The notes below the pieces were generated by a model. The model saw only the letters and a program-made list of their open reading frames with translations, had not been told where the DNA came from and did not search any database. A DNA stretch of 64,000 bases, from the NCBI GenBank assembly GCA_031555935.1, contig JAVBTX010000008.1, positions 1-64,000 on the forward strand, written 5' to 3'. Positions 1 through 7,062 of the stretch are shown piece by piece. How positions within the stretch are numbered: the first letter of the stretch is position 1; every line of letters starts with the position of its first letter. The translations under genes and the position numbers were made by a program. Source of the stretch: Roseburia_C sp031555935 (GTDB taxonomy: Bacteria > Bacillota > Clostridia > Lachnospirales > Lachnospiraceae).

Positions 1-147
1 ATAGACGATTGAAGATGATTTGGAGAATTTAGAGAGAACCGATTTTTGATATATTTGTATATCGGAAATGAATCTCCTTGAATATATCCTTGGGGGAATC
101 TAAGTTTGCCTTTTGAGGGAAAGTGAGGTTGTCGGGGGATAGGACGA

Positions 148-193
148 AACCTCGGAAATGCTGATGAAATGGGCATTTTCGAGGTTGTTTTTT
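148..193 (+). terminator. Rho-independent terminator
   Basis: A 14-bp stem (one G-T wobble) with arms 148-161 and 173-186 and an 11-nt loop is followed by a run of seven T. It would end a transcript entering from left of the window. I see no gene ending just before it inside the window. Confidence 0.7.
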
Positions 194-291
194 GCCCATT
201 GGCTCTACTTGCAAAAATAGAATAAGGTAGAATTTTATTTTCGATTGGTTACGAATAGTATTTTCATGAGAAATGGAATATGTATCTGCCC

Positions 292-309
292 ACTAACTAT
301 ATAGTTAGT
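292..309. repeat. 18-bp perfect palindrome
   Basis: ACTAACTATATAGTTAGT is a perfect palindrome followed by an AT-rich tract, about 60 bp upstream of the broken XRE-type regulator. It could be that regulator's operator. This is inference from position and symmetry only. Confidence 0.4.
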
Positions 310-367
310 ATTTTTAAAATTACAAATTATTTATAATAATAAAAAAGTTAAAAAGTGGTTGATAGGT

Positions 368-567
368 ATGGAGTATGGTGATCTGACGTTGAACATTGAG
401 GAAGTACTAAATGAAAAAAATATTTCAAAGACAAAGATATGTAAGGACATGGATATTCCAAGAACGATTTTAATCGCTATTGTCGCAACGATTTTCAGCG
501 ATTAGATGCTTCTTTGCTGTGTAAACTGTGCTATTATTTAGAAGTTGATATTACAGAGCTCTTATGA
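368..567 (+). pseudogene. Frameshifted XRE/Cro-C1-type HTH regulator
   Basis: Reading from the ATG at 368 gives about 35 residues typical of the small clostridial HTH_26/XRE regulators (MEYGDLTLNIEEVL, then a helix with SKTKICKDMDIPR). That frame then stops at 503-505. The rest of the expected domain (NRYCRNDFQRLDASLLCKLC, then YLEVDITELL) continues in another frame and ends with TGA at 565. Joined, the two parts make a normal 65-70 residue repressor, so one indel near 465-475 has broken the gene. Whether a shortened protein is still made cannot be told. Confidence 0.75.
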
Positions 568-833
568 TGCAATAAAGATTCCGTTTGTTTTTTACTTTAT
601 GTGCCAATTCCTTCAATTCTGTTGGAATATGCTAATATTGGCGGATATTTACAATATCCTATGTGGTGTTCACTGCTTACATCCATGGCATATTGATAAT
701 ACTTTACAATTTATGGAGGCAGCCAAGACTTGCATTCATAGAAGATGTAGTGCTAGAGTAAAGTAAAACGATAGATAAGAACTTTCTTAAATTTACTGTG
801 TCTTTAACAAACGAATGGATAAAAACACATGAT
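568..833. other. Intergenic stretch, no recognisable gene
   Basis: A 73-codon open frame overlaps this stretch (545-766, plus strand) but has no ribosome binding site, odd composition and no recognisable motif. I regard it as non-coding or as eroded gene sequence. Confidence 0.4.
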
Positions 834-893
834 AAAACGGTTAATAGAATAACGATAATAAATGTAAATAATAGTTCCGGAGGTTTAATGCCA
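834..893. repeat. Dispersed repeat, copy 1
   Basis: This stretch shares two blocks with 5621-5664: a block around GGTTAATAGAATA and a 24-nt block ending GAGGTTTAATGCCA with one mismatch. Copy 1 has about 14 extra bases between the blocks. The two copies lie about 4.8 kb apart in otherwise unrelated intergenic DNA, so this is probably a genome-dispersed repeat or the footprint of an old duplication. Confidence 0.6.
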
Positions 894-955
894 TGTGAAA
901 TCTCCGTGGTTAAGATAAAAGTACGCCGGGTATCTGATTTGAAAGCGAAAATGTT

Positions 956-997
956 AAGCTTGCAAAGCTAGAGAAATTAGTCATTGCGAGCTTTTTT
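956..997 (+). terminator. Putative Rho-independent terminator
   Basis: Arms AAGCTTGCAA and TTGCGAGCTT (10 bp, one wobble) flank an 18-nt loop and are followed by TTTTTT. It would insulate the Cap15-like gene downstream from upstream transcription. Confidence 0.55.
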
Positions 998-1212
998 GTG
1001 TTCTTTTGTACTAAGATTGGTATCATTCATGAAGTAAAGCATATCTATCTTTTTTTGTGTGTTTATGATATAATGTCAAATTAAGTAGAGTGATGTATTA
1101 GAGAGATAGGGATAAGCAATATAGGTGATTTGAATCGAGGGCATATACTTCAAATTGATGAAATTTTGAGTTTACCTTAGAAGTATTTATATTAATCTAG
1201 AGGGGCGGGAAG

Positions 1213-1839
1213 ATGAGGCGAAATACACCAAATAAGGAAAAATTAAGATCAATAATAAAAATCATATCTTATGGTGCATTGATTTTGTTAATTATATATA
1301 TGTTAGTGAAGGGATTGATAACAAATTCGGCACCTAGTTTATTTAGTATAATAGGAACTTTTATTAGTTTAGCAATGATATGCTGGGATATTTTTGATAA
1401 ATATTTGTGGGTTCATTTTTTTCCTGAAAAATTACCGGGTAAATGGAAGACTCCGGTATTGTATGGACGGTGGGAAGGAGAGTTGAAGCGAAGCGGTAAG
1501 AAACATGATTTTGTTTTGGAAATTCAACAAACATTCACTGAGATAATGTGCAATACCTATACTAATCATAGTAGTTCTAGTAGTATTATGGCAGAGATAA
1601 TTTGTACTAATGGGAATTATGAACTATTATTCTACTGGGATGGTGAAACCAAATCAAATATTCAACCCGGATTGCAACCTAGTCCAAGATTTTATGGATT
1701 TACTACTTTGATGTATTGCCCGATTAATAGAACGTTGGAAGGAAAATATTTTACAGATCGTGCACCGACACAAACCAAAGGAGATATCACATTAAAATAT
1801 CAAGGAGCTAAAATTAGCGGTTGCTTTAAGATTGAATAA
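1213..1839 (+). CDS. Cap15-like 2TM/beta-barrel protein (orphan CBASS-type effector)
   Basis: This 208-residue protein starts at an ATG preceded by GGGGCGGG. Two membrane helices occupy about residues 13-36 and 40-66. A beta-rich domain begins around residue 74 with GRWEGEL, followed by an EIQQTFTEI strand, a serine-rich segment (SSSSS), FYGFTTL, and LEGKYFTDRAPT with GDITLKY near the end. This order (two TM helices, G-x-W-E-G, I-x-Q-x-x, Ser-rich, L-x-G-x-Y) is what I know from Cap15, the CBASS effector whose beta-barrel binds a cyclic dinucleotide and which damages the inner membrane. No CD-NTase lies in the window, so it is an orphan, acts with a distant synthase, or has another ligand. 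The family call is from remembered features, not an alignment. Confidence 0.65.
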   Translation: MRRNTPNKEKLRSIIKIISYGALILLIIYMLVKGLITNSAPSLFSIIGTFISLAMICWDIFDKYLWVHFFPEKLPGKWKTPVLYGRWEGELKRSGKKHDFVLEIQQTFTEIMCNTYTNHSSSSSIMAEIICTNGNYELLFYWDGETKSNIQPGLQPSPRFYGFTTLMYCPINRTLEGKYFTDRAPTQTKGDITLKYQGAKISGCFKIE

Positions 1840-1954
1840 TTAAATAGAAACATTAATTAGCAAAGCGAAAACAACTGCTCTTGTTTATAAGTAAAGAAAA
1901 AAGCTGATTTATTAGAATAGTATTTTGTTTTAGAGGTGCTTAATTCTAGGCTGT

Positions 1955-1983
1955 TTGACATTTTTGTAATTATATGTTATTAT
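1955..1983 (+). promoter_or_regulatory. Sigma-A type promoter for a short RNA
   Basis: TTGACA (1955-1960), a 17-bp spacer, then TATTAT (1978-1983). TATAAT also occurs at 1981-1986 with a 20-bp spacer. Transcription would begin near 1990, just upstream of a hairpin-containing segment that ends in a terminator at 2059. Confidence 0.7.
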
Positions 1984-1989
1984 AATGGC

Positions 1990-2059
1990 ATACCAAGAGT
2001 AAGGGTTTTAAGAATATTACTCATTGTTAAGTGCCTCCATTACAAATGGAGGCTTTTTT
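1990..2059 (+). ncRNA. Candidate type III antitoxin RNA
   Basis: A segment of about 70 nt lies between a strong promoter and a strong terminator and is followed after about 70 nt by a ToxN/AbiQ-like gene. It contains a GAGTAA...TTACTC stem (1997-2002 with 2017-2022) and outer GGCA...TGCC complementarity, which overlaps the terminator stem. Known type III antitoxins are short RNAs, usually tandem repeats of about 35-45 nt that fold as pseudoknots. No clear tandem repeat is visible here, so if this is an antitoxin it would be a single unit. The call rests on gene order. Confidence 0.4.
2033..2059 (+). terminator. Rho-independent terminator between RNA and toxin candidate
   Basis: Stem GCCTCCATT (2033-2041) with AATGGAGGC (2045-2053), three-base loop, then six T. 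In type III toxin-antitoxin loci such a terminator lowers read-through into the toxin gene and so sets the RNA:protein ratio. Confidence 0.8.
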
Positions 2060-2132
2060 ATATTAATGCGAGTATGACGGAACTATTAATCCATTTGATG
2101 GTGATAGTAATTTTATTTAAGGAGAAAAGCAT

Positions 2133-2585
2133 ATGTTTTTTGTAACTATAAAAGAAGATATAAAACAGTTTTATGTATATAGAGAAGAGACAATGAATAA
2201 TGATATGCGTCCATACTTGCTAATTAAAAGGTTGGATTACAGAGGAGAATCGACAACATTTGCAGTTCCGCTTCGATCAAATATTTCTAATAATTATTTA
2301 CCTTTTAAACATTATTTTCCTCTTCCTGATTTAGATAAAACAAGACAATTGCATACACATGGTCTGCATTATGTAAAAATGTTTCCTATACCGACCCAAT
2401 TTCTGAACAAATTTAATTATCCAGACGATTCTTATAATAATTTATTTGAATATATTTATTCTCAAAGAAATAAAATAATTATGGACGCTCAACAGTATTT
2501 GATTGATTATGAGAAAGGCGAACATGTATTATACTCAACACCATTGGAAGAAATGATGGAAATCTACAATATGTTTAGGCAATAA
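2133..2585 (+). CDS. ToxN/AbiQ/TenpN-like endoribonuclease toxin candidate
   Basis: This 150-residue cytosolic protein has an ATG eight bases after AAGGAG. About residues 26-50 read RPYLLIKRLDY, then FAVPLRSNI. A later segment reads GLHYVKMFPI, followed by a helix-rich C-terminus with QRNKIIMDAQQYL. The series RPY - hydrophobic strand - F-A-x-P-L-R-S-N-I - G-L-x-Y-x-K - C-terminal helix is how I remember the TenpN/ToxN family, metal-independent RNases that are neutralised by, and process, a repeat RNA. The upstream promoter/RNA/terminator supports this. The overall match is only moderate and no catalytic residue can be assigned. It could otherwise be an unrelated small host-takeover or abortive-infection protein. 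Confidence 0.5.
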   Translation: MFFVTIKEDIKQFYVYREETMNNDMRPYLLIKRLDYRGESTTFAVPLRSNISNNYLPFKHYFPLPDLDKTRQLHTHGLHYVKMFPIPTQFLNKFNYPDDSYNNLFEYIYSQRNKIIMDAQQYLIDYEKGEHVLYSTPLEEMMEIYNMFRQ

Positions 2586-2693
2586 AAGATGATGCTAGAA
2601 TTAAAAAGACTGGATAGAGGAGTAGTGAAAGGATGGTGAAAAATCTGGGCACGTCCCAATTTATTCACAGGCAAGAAGGAGCATTCAGAAAGG

Positions 2694-3110
2694 GGCTACT
2701 CAAAGTACGATTATCGAAATAAGTATACCGATAATAGCAGAAATGGTCACTCATCGAAAACAATGCACACTTCTTATGGAGATATGGAAAAGTAACCAAG
2801 AGTAAAACGATATTTCCTTCCGATGACAGCCTACTAAAAATACTGTACCTGACCATGATGGATATCACCAAAAAGTGGACAGGCCATCGGCAAGACTTGG
2901 GTGTAATTCACTCTCAGTTAGAAATTTTCTTCGAAGAACCGTCTGGTTATTAATAAAAGATGGCCCCAATAAACCGATTTTTATTGACATGCAAAAGCAG
3001 CGTTATTATACAGGAAAGGACTGAATCGCTAAATAACGATCCTGTCCTGACGTAACTTCAACTTATTTTATATTAGTTTTTTGTGTTTACACAAAACTTG
3101 AAACGCTCTC
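2694..3110 (+). mobile_element. IS256-family insertion sequence remnant
   Basis: An N-terminal transposase fragment begins at 2694 (GYSKYDYRNK, then SRNGHSSKTMHTSYGD) and stops at 2793-2795. A C-terminal fragment in another frame (LLWRYGKVTKSKTIFPSDDS, then WTGHRQDLGVIHSQLEIFFE) ends at 2951-2953. Both are characteristic of IS256/mutator transposases, which are about 400 residues long. The middle with the catalytic DDE residues has been deleted. Sequence around 3083-3110 (TTTACACAAAACTTGAAACG) resembles an IS256 terminal repeat. The element is dead. Confidence 0.75.
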
Positions 3111-3131
3111 GTAAATATCCGTACCCAGACT

Positions 3132-4511
3132 CTATATTTTATGTCCACAGCACTTTTTGTATTTAAAGCCACTTCCACAGGGACATTGTTCGTTTGGATA
3201 AATTTTCTTGTTGCTATGTTCAAAGCCATACATGTTATTAAGAATACTAGTATCAGTAATAAAAGAAGGAGAGATTCCTTTGGTCTTAGTTAAGATTTGT
3301 AATTCAACATGATGTATTAACTCATTAAATACACCAAGACATTTATACATTTTCCAAATATCATAGCATATTTCTACTAAAGAAATGTCGAAATATTTTG
3401 ATGTATCGTTTATAGAGTAAAAACGTATGCTTTGACCGTTACTATTAGCAATTTCTTCGGATTTATAACTGAAATGTCCGATGCTATTTCTTATATCCGA
3501 ATTTAGACAGTCACATAACAATGATTCAAAAGGTTCATTCATATTTAGAAATTTAATGATGTTACCTCTATTTCTCATTTTTGCCATTTCTGATAAATCA
3601 TTTACCTTTATACCGTCAATCTTAGCAATTGTATTATATGAGTTTCGTTGTAATATATTATCAAAACCAATTGGCAGAATTAGTAAACTACATATGAGTT
3701 CGTACAAGTCGACATATAATTGCTTAATCTCTTCAAATGAAGTAGTAGTAATTGTGAGTTCTCCGTTAAATACTGGAATCTTATTGTAATAGTAATCAAT
3801 TCCAATAGCAGGAATTAATAAATCAATTTTTGTGTAAATCTGATCACAGATATTATAAATTTTTCGTTTCCATTCGGTTATTCTGCTTAGTAATGAAATG
3901 AAAGTTATATAATTAATACATTCATTTGCATTTTTTTGAAATGTAGACATAAATAAATCAGTGGTTTTTTTAGTAGTGTTCCCCAAATTTATAAATTGGA
4001 ATTGATTTATCATCGTTACGGCGCGCAAAATATCAGCTTCGTTGTTTAATGGAAATATTTTTGCATTTGAATCATATGTTTTCCTTATGACATTTTTAAG
4101 AACTTCTATATTTTGAGCTTCATATAGCTCATTTATTGATTTAACAATAGAACTATGATGGTCACGATAATTAACAACAGTAGTAAATTCTTTTCTAAAC
4201 TTATCATAATCCATAGTTCGCGTTGCTAAGATGAATGATGTAAATCCTATAGTATCAAGTACATTGTTTACTTCGTGGGGGCGTCGGGTAAGAAGTTCGC
4301 CTGATGAATGAACAACAAAAGCAGGAACACAAGATTCAATCATCTTTACATTAGTAACGGAGATACCGCGGTTTTCTTGATATTCGCCTTTGATTGTGAT
4401 ACCGCATGTACATTTATATCGAATAGGATGTTTTTTGGAAAACCCCATTTGATATTTTAGATTACAGATTGTACCACAAATATCACATTTTAAATAGTAA
4501 TTTGCTTGCAT
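3132..4511 (-). CDS. Zinc-finger protein with HEPN-like RNxxxH motif and C-terminal SEC-C motif
   Basis: Starting at the ATG at 4511 (GTGAGGT upstream) gives 459 residues; a GTG four codons earlier, at 4523, is an alternative. With numbering from that GTG, the N-terminus has a Cys cluster (C13, C16, C20, C38, C40) resembling a zinc ribbon. The middle is helix-rich. Residues 343-352 read SDIRNSIGHF, an R-N-x(3)-H motif like the catalytic motif of HEPN ribonucleases, inside a helical region. Residues 447-461 form a classical SEC-C motif (CPCGSGFKYKKCCGH), a small zinc-binding element best known from SecA but common on many proteins. I do not recognise the full-length family. Its position between an IS256 remnant and a toxin-antitoxin-like locus suggests a mobile or defence role. 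The strand is opposite to its neighbours. Confidence 0.6.
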   Translation of the reverse strand: MQANYYLKCDICGTICNLKYQMGFSKKHPIRYKCTCGITIKGEYQENRGISVTNVKMIESCVPAFVVHSSGELLTRRPHEVNNVLDTIGFTSFILATRTMDYDKFRKEFTTVVNYRDHHSSIVKSINELYEAQNIEVLKNVIRKTYDSNAKIFPLNNEADILRAVTMINQFQFINLGNTTKKTTDLFMSTFQKNANECINYITFISLLSRITEWKRKIYNICDQIYTKIDLLIPAIGIDYYYNKIPVFNGELTITTTSFEEIKQLYVDLYELICSLLILPIGFDNILQRNSYNTIAKIDGIKVNDLSEMAKMRNRGNIIKFLNMNEPFESLLCDCLNSDIRNSIGHFSYKSEEIANSNGQSIRFYSINDTSKYFDISLVEICYDIWKMYKCLGVFNELIHHVELQILTKTKGISPSFITDTSILNNMYGFEHSNKKIYPNEQCPCGSGFKYKKCCGHKI

Positions 4512-4523
4512 ATTTAACCTCAC

Positions 4524-5120
4524 TTTTCTTTTGCTTTTAATAATGGAAGTTAATCAGGCTTCCATTCTGACAGTGTTACAAATATTGTATATGACCCAAA
4601 ATGAAAAAATAAAAAGAAATTGACACGAGATAAATTGAGGCAATATAAGCGCAAATAAAAATGCCAATCCTGTCTGACCACAGAATCGGCGAAGTCCATA
4701 AGGACAAACCATCTAAACTCGGAGCATCCACTATTGGAGTGGGTACTTTCCTTTTGTACTTAAATAATAGCATTGTATGTGGGATAAATCAAGTGCTTTC
4801 ACTAAATTGGATAGCGTAAATTTACTGTAGGATTTAAATAGGCAGACTTCACTCTAGATGTGTTTCGAGGTCTCTTTATGACTTTTGGCTCCACTTTGGC
4901 AAATTGGGTAAAGATAAAATCATTTAATTAGTGTATTAATCTATTATGAAAAGCGCTGAAATTTATTTTTTTTGGATAACTAGCTCTGAGCAAGGCAAAC
5001 TGTGTTTACATTCATTTTATCCTATTAAATCATCATTAAATCTGATTTATTTAATATTTTTTTGATTTATGTCGATATAAAAATCGTACAGCATAAATAT
5101 AATCAGAAAGGAGCTTATCA
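4524..5120. other. 600-bp intergenic region
   Basis: Very AT-rich DNA. A 65-codon minus-strand frame (4576-4773) lacks a ribosome binding site and resembles nothing I know. AAAGGAG at 5107-5113 serves the next gene, and a TATAAT-like element lies at about 5097. I see nothing else that can be supported. Confidence 0.4.
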
Positions 5121-5525
5121 ATGATTAATAATATCAACAACAATCCCTGCATCCCAAACTACACAGCAGCAGCTAAAAGTGGAAAGTCAGCCGATGTTTT
5201 TGCCCTTCCAAACCAACAGGATATATCTGCTGCTGATTCTGAGCTACCTGTAAAAGATCGTATTACGATGATTGATTATGAAGAAGTTCAAGAGTTTTTA
5301 CATACCAAAGCCAAGGTACTGCCAGACGGTATCGGCATGGTGGGAGAAGCGGCTAATGAATATTTTAAAAACCAAGCAGCACCGATATTATATGTATTTA
5401 ATGAAGATGGTTCTACCTCAATAAAGGAAGGATTATCACCGGAGCACCAGCTTCTTGCTTTAAAAAATCTTGCTAAAATGCAGCCATTTAAACCAGGATT
5501 AGGATACGAATATGAACGCCACTAG
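5121..5525 (+). CDS. Hypothetical protein, 134 residues
   Basis: The start ATG follows AAAGGAG by eight bases and a terminator lies 37 bp after the stop, so this is a well-formed monocistronic gene. The protein has an Asn/Ala/Ser-rich, probably disordered N-terminal third, then an acidic mixed alpha/beta remainder (MIDYEEVQEFL, GIGMVGEAANEYF, LYVFNEDGSTSIKEGL). It has no signal peptide or membrane segment. The low-complexity N-terminus recalls that of the DUF6033 protein at 21101, but I find no convincing similarity. Function unknown. Confidence 0.6.
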   Translation: MINNINNNPCIPNYTAAAKSGKSADVFALPNQQDISAADSELPVKDRITMIDYEEVQEFLHTKAKVLPDGIGMVGEAANEYFKNQAAPILYVFNEDGSTSIKEGLSPEHQLLALKNLAKMQPFKPGLGYEYERH

Positions 5526-5561
5526 TATAGACCTAAAGTATCACAGATATTGGGATAAAGA

Positions 5562-5612
5562 AAACCGATGGTTCTGACTGAGAATATATCATAGTCTACC
5601 ATCGGTTTATTT
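5562..5612 (+). terminator. Rho-independent terminator
   Basis: Arms AAACCGATGGT (5562-5572) and ACCATCGGTTT (5598-5608) form an 11-bp perfect stem with a 25-nt loop that contains a smaller GAC/GTC stem. It follows the hypothetical gene ending at 5525. Confidence 0.6.
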
Positions 5613-5620
5613 AGTTCACA

Positions 5621-5664
5621 AAAAGGTTAATAGAATAAATAATAGTTCCAGAGGTTTAATGCCA
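5621..5664. repeat. Dispersed repeat, copy 2
   Basis: Matches 834-893: the GGTTAATAGAATA block followed by AATAGTTCCAGAGGTTTAAT and GCCA, with one mismatch in the 24-nt second block and a short deletion between the blocks relative to copy 1. Confidence 0.6.
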
Positions 5665-5756
5665 CAAACATGCTGTAGCCGGCTATCCCCATTAGTAAAC
5701 TCCATAAATTCATCCTAGTTTAATGTATAACCTAAGTTCATTTCATTCTTTCCTTT

Positions 5757-6104
5757 CTACCTCCGCCAACCGACCAATACTTTTATTTTTCTGGCGGATT
5801 TAATGGTAAGCACAAACTTAATCAATCCAGCGTTGAACTCCGTCATATCAACCGCCTTGTTAAATCCACTTGAAATGTTAAAATGTTTTGTTATACCGTC
5901 CTGTGTCATTTTCAAATCCAGACTACCAGACTCACACTTCCCTTTAATATAAAAGGCGGACAAATCCTCATTGCTTAATTTGACTGTTTTTATCAATGTG
6001 CAACTTGCCGCTTTGTAGTTCACAGTCCATTGGCGATTCCAGTAAAACTCTATTCCAGCCGTAGCGCCAACCCGAACTGTTCCCAAATTTCCAAGTAATC
6101 TCAT
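5757..6104 (-). CDS. Hypothetical protein, 115 residues
   Basis: The ATG at 6104 is preceded by AAGGAGGAACATTT, a near-perfect ribosome binding site, so the gene is probably real. The product lacks a signal peptide or membrane segment and looks beta-rich, with alternating hydrophobic strands (GATAGIEFYW, LSAFYIKGKCESGSLDLKM, FVLTIKSARKIKVLVGW) as in a small beta-sandwich or lectin-like fold. It is transcribed divergently from the two-component system at 6322 but nothing else links the two. I do not recognise the family. Confidence 0.6.
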   Translation of the reverse strand: MRLLGNLGTVRVGATAGIEFYWNRQWTVNYKAASCTLIKTVKLSNEDLSAFYIKGKCESGSLDLKMTQDGITKHFNISSGFNKAVDMTEFNAGLIKFVLTIKSARKIKVLVGWRR

Positions 6105-6254
6105 AAATGTTCCTCCTTAATTCAATGCTTGTCAAATAAACCAAATTACATTTTAGCAAAAAAATTGTCTCTGCGAGAAGTTGTAAGAACTGACAGGATT
6201 TTTGTAACTACTGAAGTAACCTACTTAAACATAATCAGCTTTTTGGTATGGAGC

Positions 6255-6283
6255 TTGACCCGGAAACAAGCTTGATATACACT
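6255..6283 (+). promoter_or_regulatory. Promoter of the LytTR/GHKL operon
   Basis: TTGACC (6255-6260), a 17-bp spacer and TACACT (6278-6283), about 30 bp upstream of the ribosome binding site. AGCTTGA occurs twice (6252 and 6269) across the -35/spacer region and might be a regulator half-site. Confidence 0.5.
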
Positions 6284-6313
6284 GAGACTATATCAAATTG
6301 TAGGAGGCGAAAA

Positions 6314-6325
6314 ATGATATTATGA
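6314..6325 (+). CDS. Three-codon leader ORF coupled to the LytTR gene
   Basis: GGAGG (6303-6307) is ideally spaced (6 nt) from ATG ATA TTA TGA at 6314-6325. The TGA overlaps the ATG of the response regulator (6322) as ATGA. The regulator start itself lies 14 nt from the ribosome binding site, so its translation probably depends on termination and re-initiation at this mini-ORF. Alternatively both starts are just poorly spaced. Confidence 0.4.
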   Translation: MIL

Positions 6326-7059
6326 CATTATTTGTAGCAATTTGCGACGATGAGAGAGGAATAGGCGCAGAGTTGGAAAATGCTCTAATAGAGATACTTG
6401 GCAAATTAAACGTCAATTATGAGTTTGATGTATATTTTACCGGAGAAGAGTTATGTGAAAAAATGGAAAACGGGGCTTACTACAACATTATTTTTCTTGA
6501 TATAGAGTTTGCTCAAAATGCTATTAACGGTGTCGAAGTCGGTAGGCATATTCGGGAAGTGCATCACAATCAAACGGTATCAATCGTTTATATTTCATGG
6601 GAAATGAAACATTCTATGAAATTATTCGATATACGCCCCTTGAATTTCTTAATTAAGCCGCTTAATAACGCCAAGATTGAGCAGGTTGTAAAAACATATT
6701 TACAAATATACCAAACTTCATCAGGCAGCTTCACATATAAAATTGGACATGATAATTTCAAAGTGCAGATGAAAGATATCATTTATCTGGAGAGCGCTAA
6801 GCGGAAATTGACCCTATATTTAGCAGACGGCAGAAAGGAAGAATTTTACGGAACGTTAAAAGTCGTTTATCAGGAACAGCTTCAACAATCCGACTTCCTT
6901 TTTATCCACGCCTCCTATGTGGTAAACTATGATTATGTTGCGGCAGTAAAGTATAACGAACTCATCTTAAGCAATAATGAATCCTTGCCGATCAGCCAAC
7001 ATCGGAGAAAAGAGGTGAGGGGAGCGTATTATACAATAATGGAAAGAAGGAGGGTGTGA
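6322..7059 (+). CDS. LytTR-family response regulator (AgrA/VirR-like)
   Basis: 245 residues. The receiver domain (about 1-125) begins FVAICDDERG with the acidic pair. The phospho-acceptor is D60 in IIFLDIEF, and KP (LIKPL) lies near residue 112. A LytTR DNA-binding domain follows (about 140-240: IIYLESAKRKLTLYL, FLFIHASYVVNYDYV, LPISQHRRKEV). This class binds direct repeats and often controls exported factors or bacteriocins. The gene is followed three bases later by its GHKL kinase. No AgrB/AgrD-type peptide gene is seen nearby, so the inducing signal is unknown. Confidence 0.9.
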   Translation: MTLFVAICDDERGIGAELENALIEILGKLNVNYEFDVYFTGEELCEKMENGAYYNIIFLDIEFAQNAINGVEVGRHIREVHHNQTVSIVYISWEMKHSMKLFDIRPLNFLIKPLNNAKIEQVVKTYLQIYQTSSGSFTYKIGHDNFKVQMKDIIYLESAKRKLTLYLADGRKEEFYGTLKVVYQEQLQQSDFLFIHASYVVNYDYVAAVKYNELILSNNESLPISQHRRKEVRGAYYTIMERRRV

Positions 7060-7062
7060 TAT

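Noticed and set aside
29..214. 61-codon minus-strand frame at the left edge
   Set aside because: It overlaps a clear plus-strand terminator, lacks a ribosome binding site and has no recognisable motif.
545..766. 73-codon plus-strand frame after the broken XRE gene
   Set aside because: No ribosome binding site. It begins inside the C-terminal part of the frameshifted regulator and has unusual Cys/His/Trp-rich composition typical of chance frames.
1990..2059. Simple transcription attenuator of the 2133 gene
   Set aside because: Not fully excluded, but an attenuator would not by itself explain the ToxN-like product, so the toxin-antitoxin reading was kept as the main hypothesis.
4576..4773. 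65-codon minus-strand hydrophobic frame
   Set aside because: No ribosome binding site and no family resemblance; AT-rich DNA gives such frames by chance.
6240..6300. LytTR binding repeats upstream of the two-component genes
   Set aside because: AGCTTGA occurs twice, but spacing and sequence do not fit the known LytTR consensus well enough.
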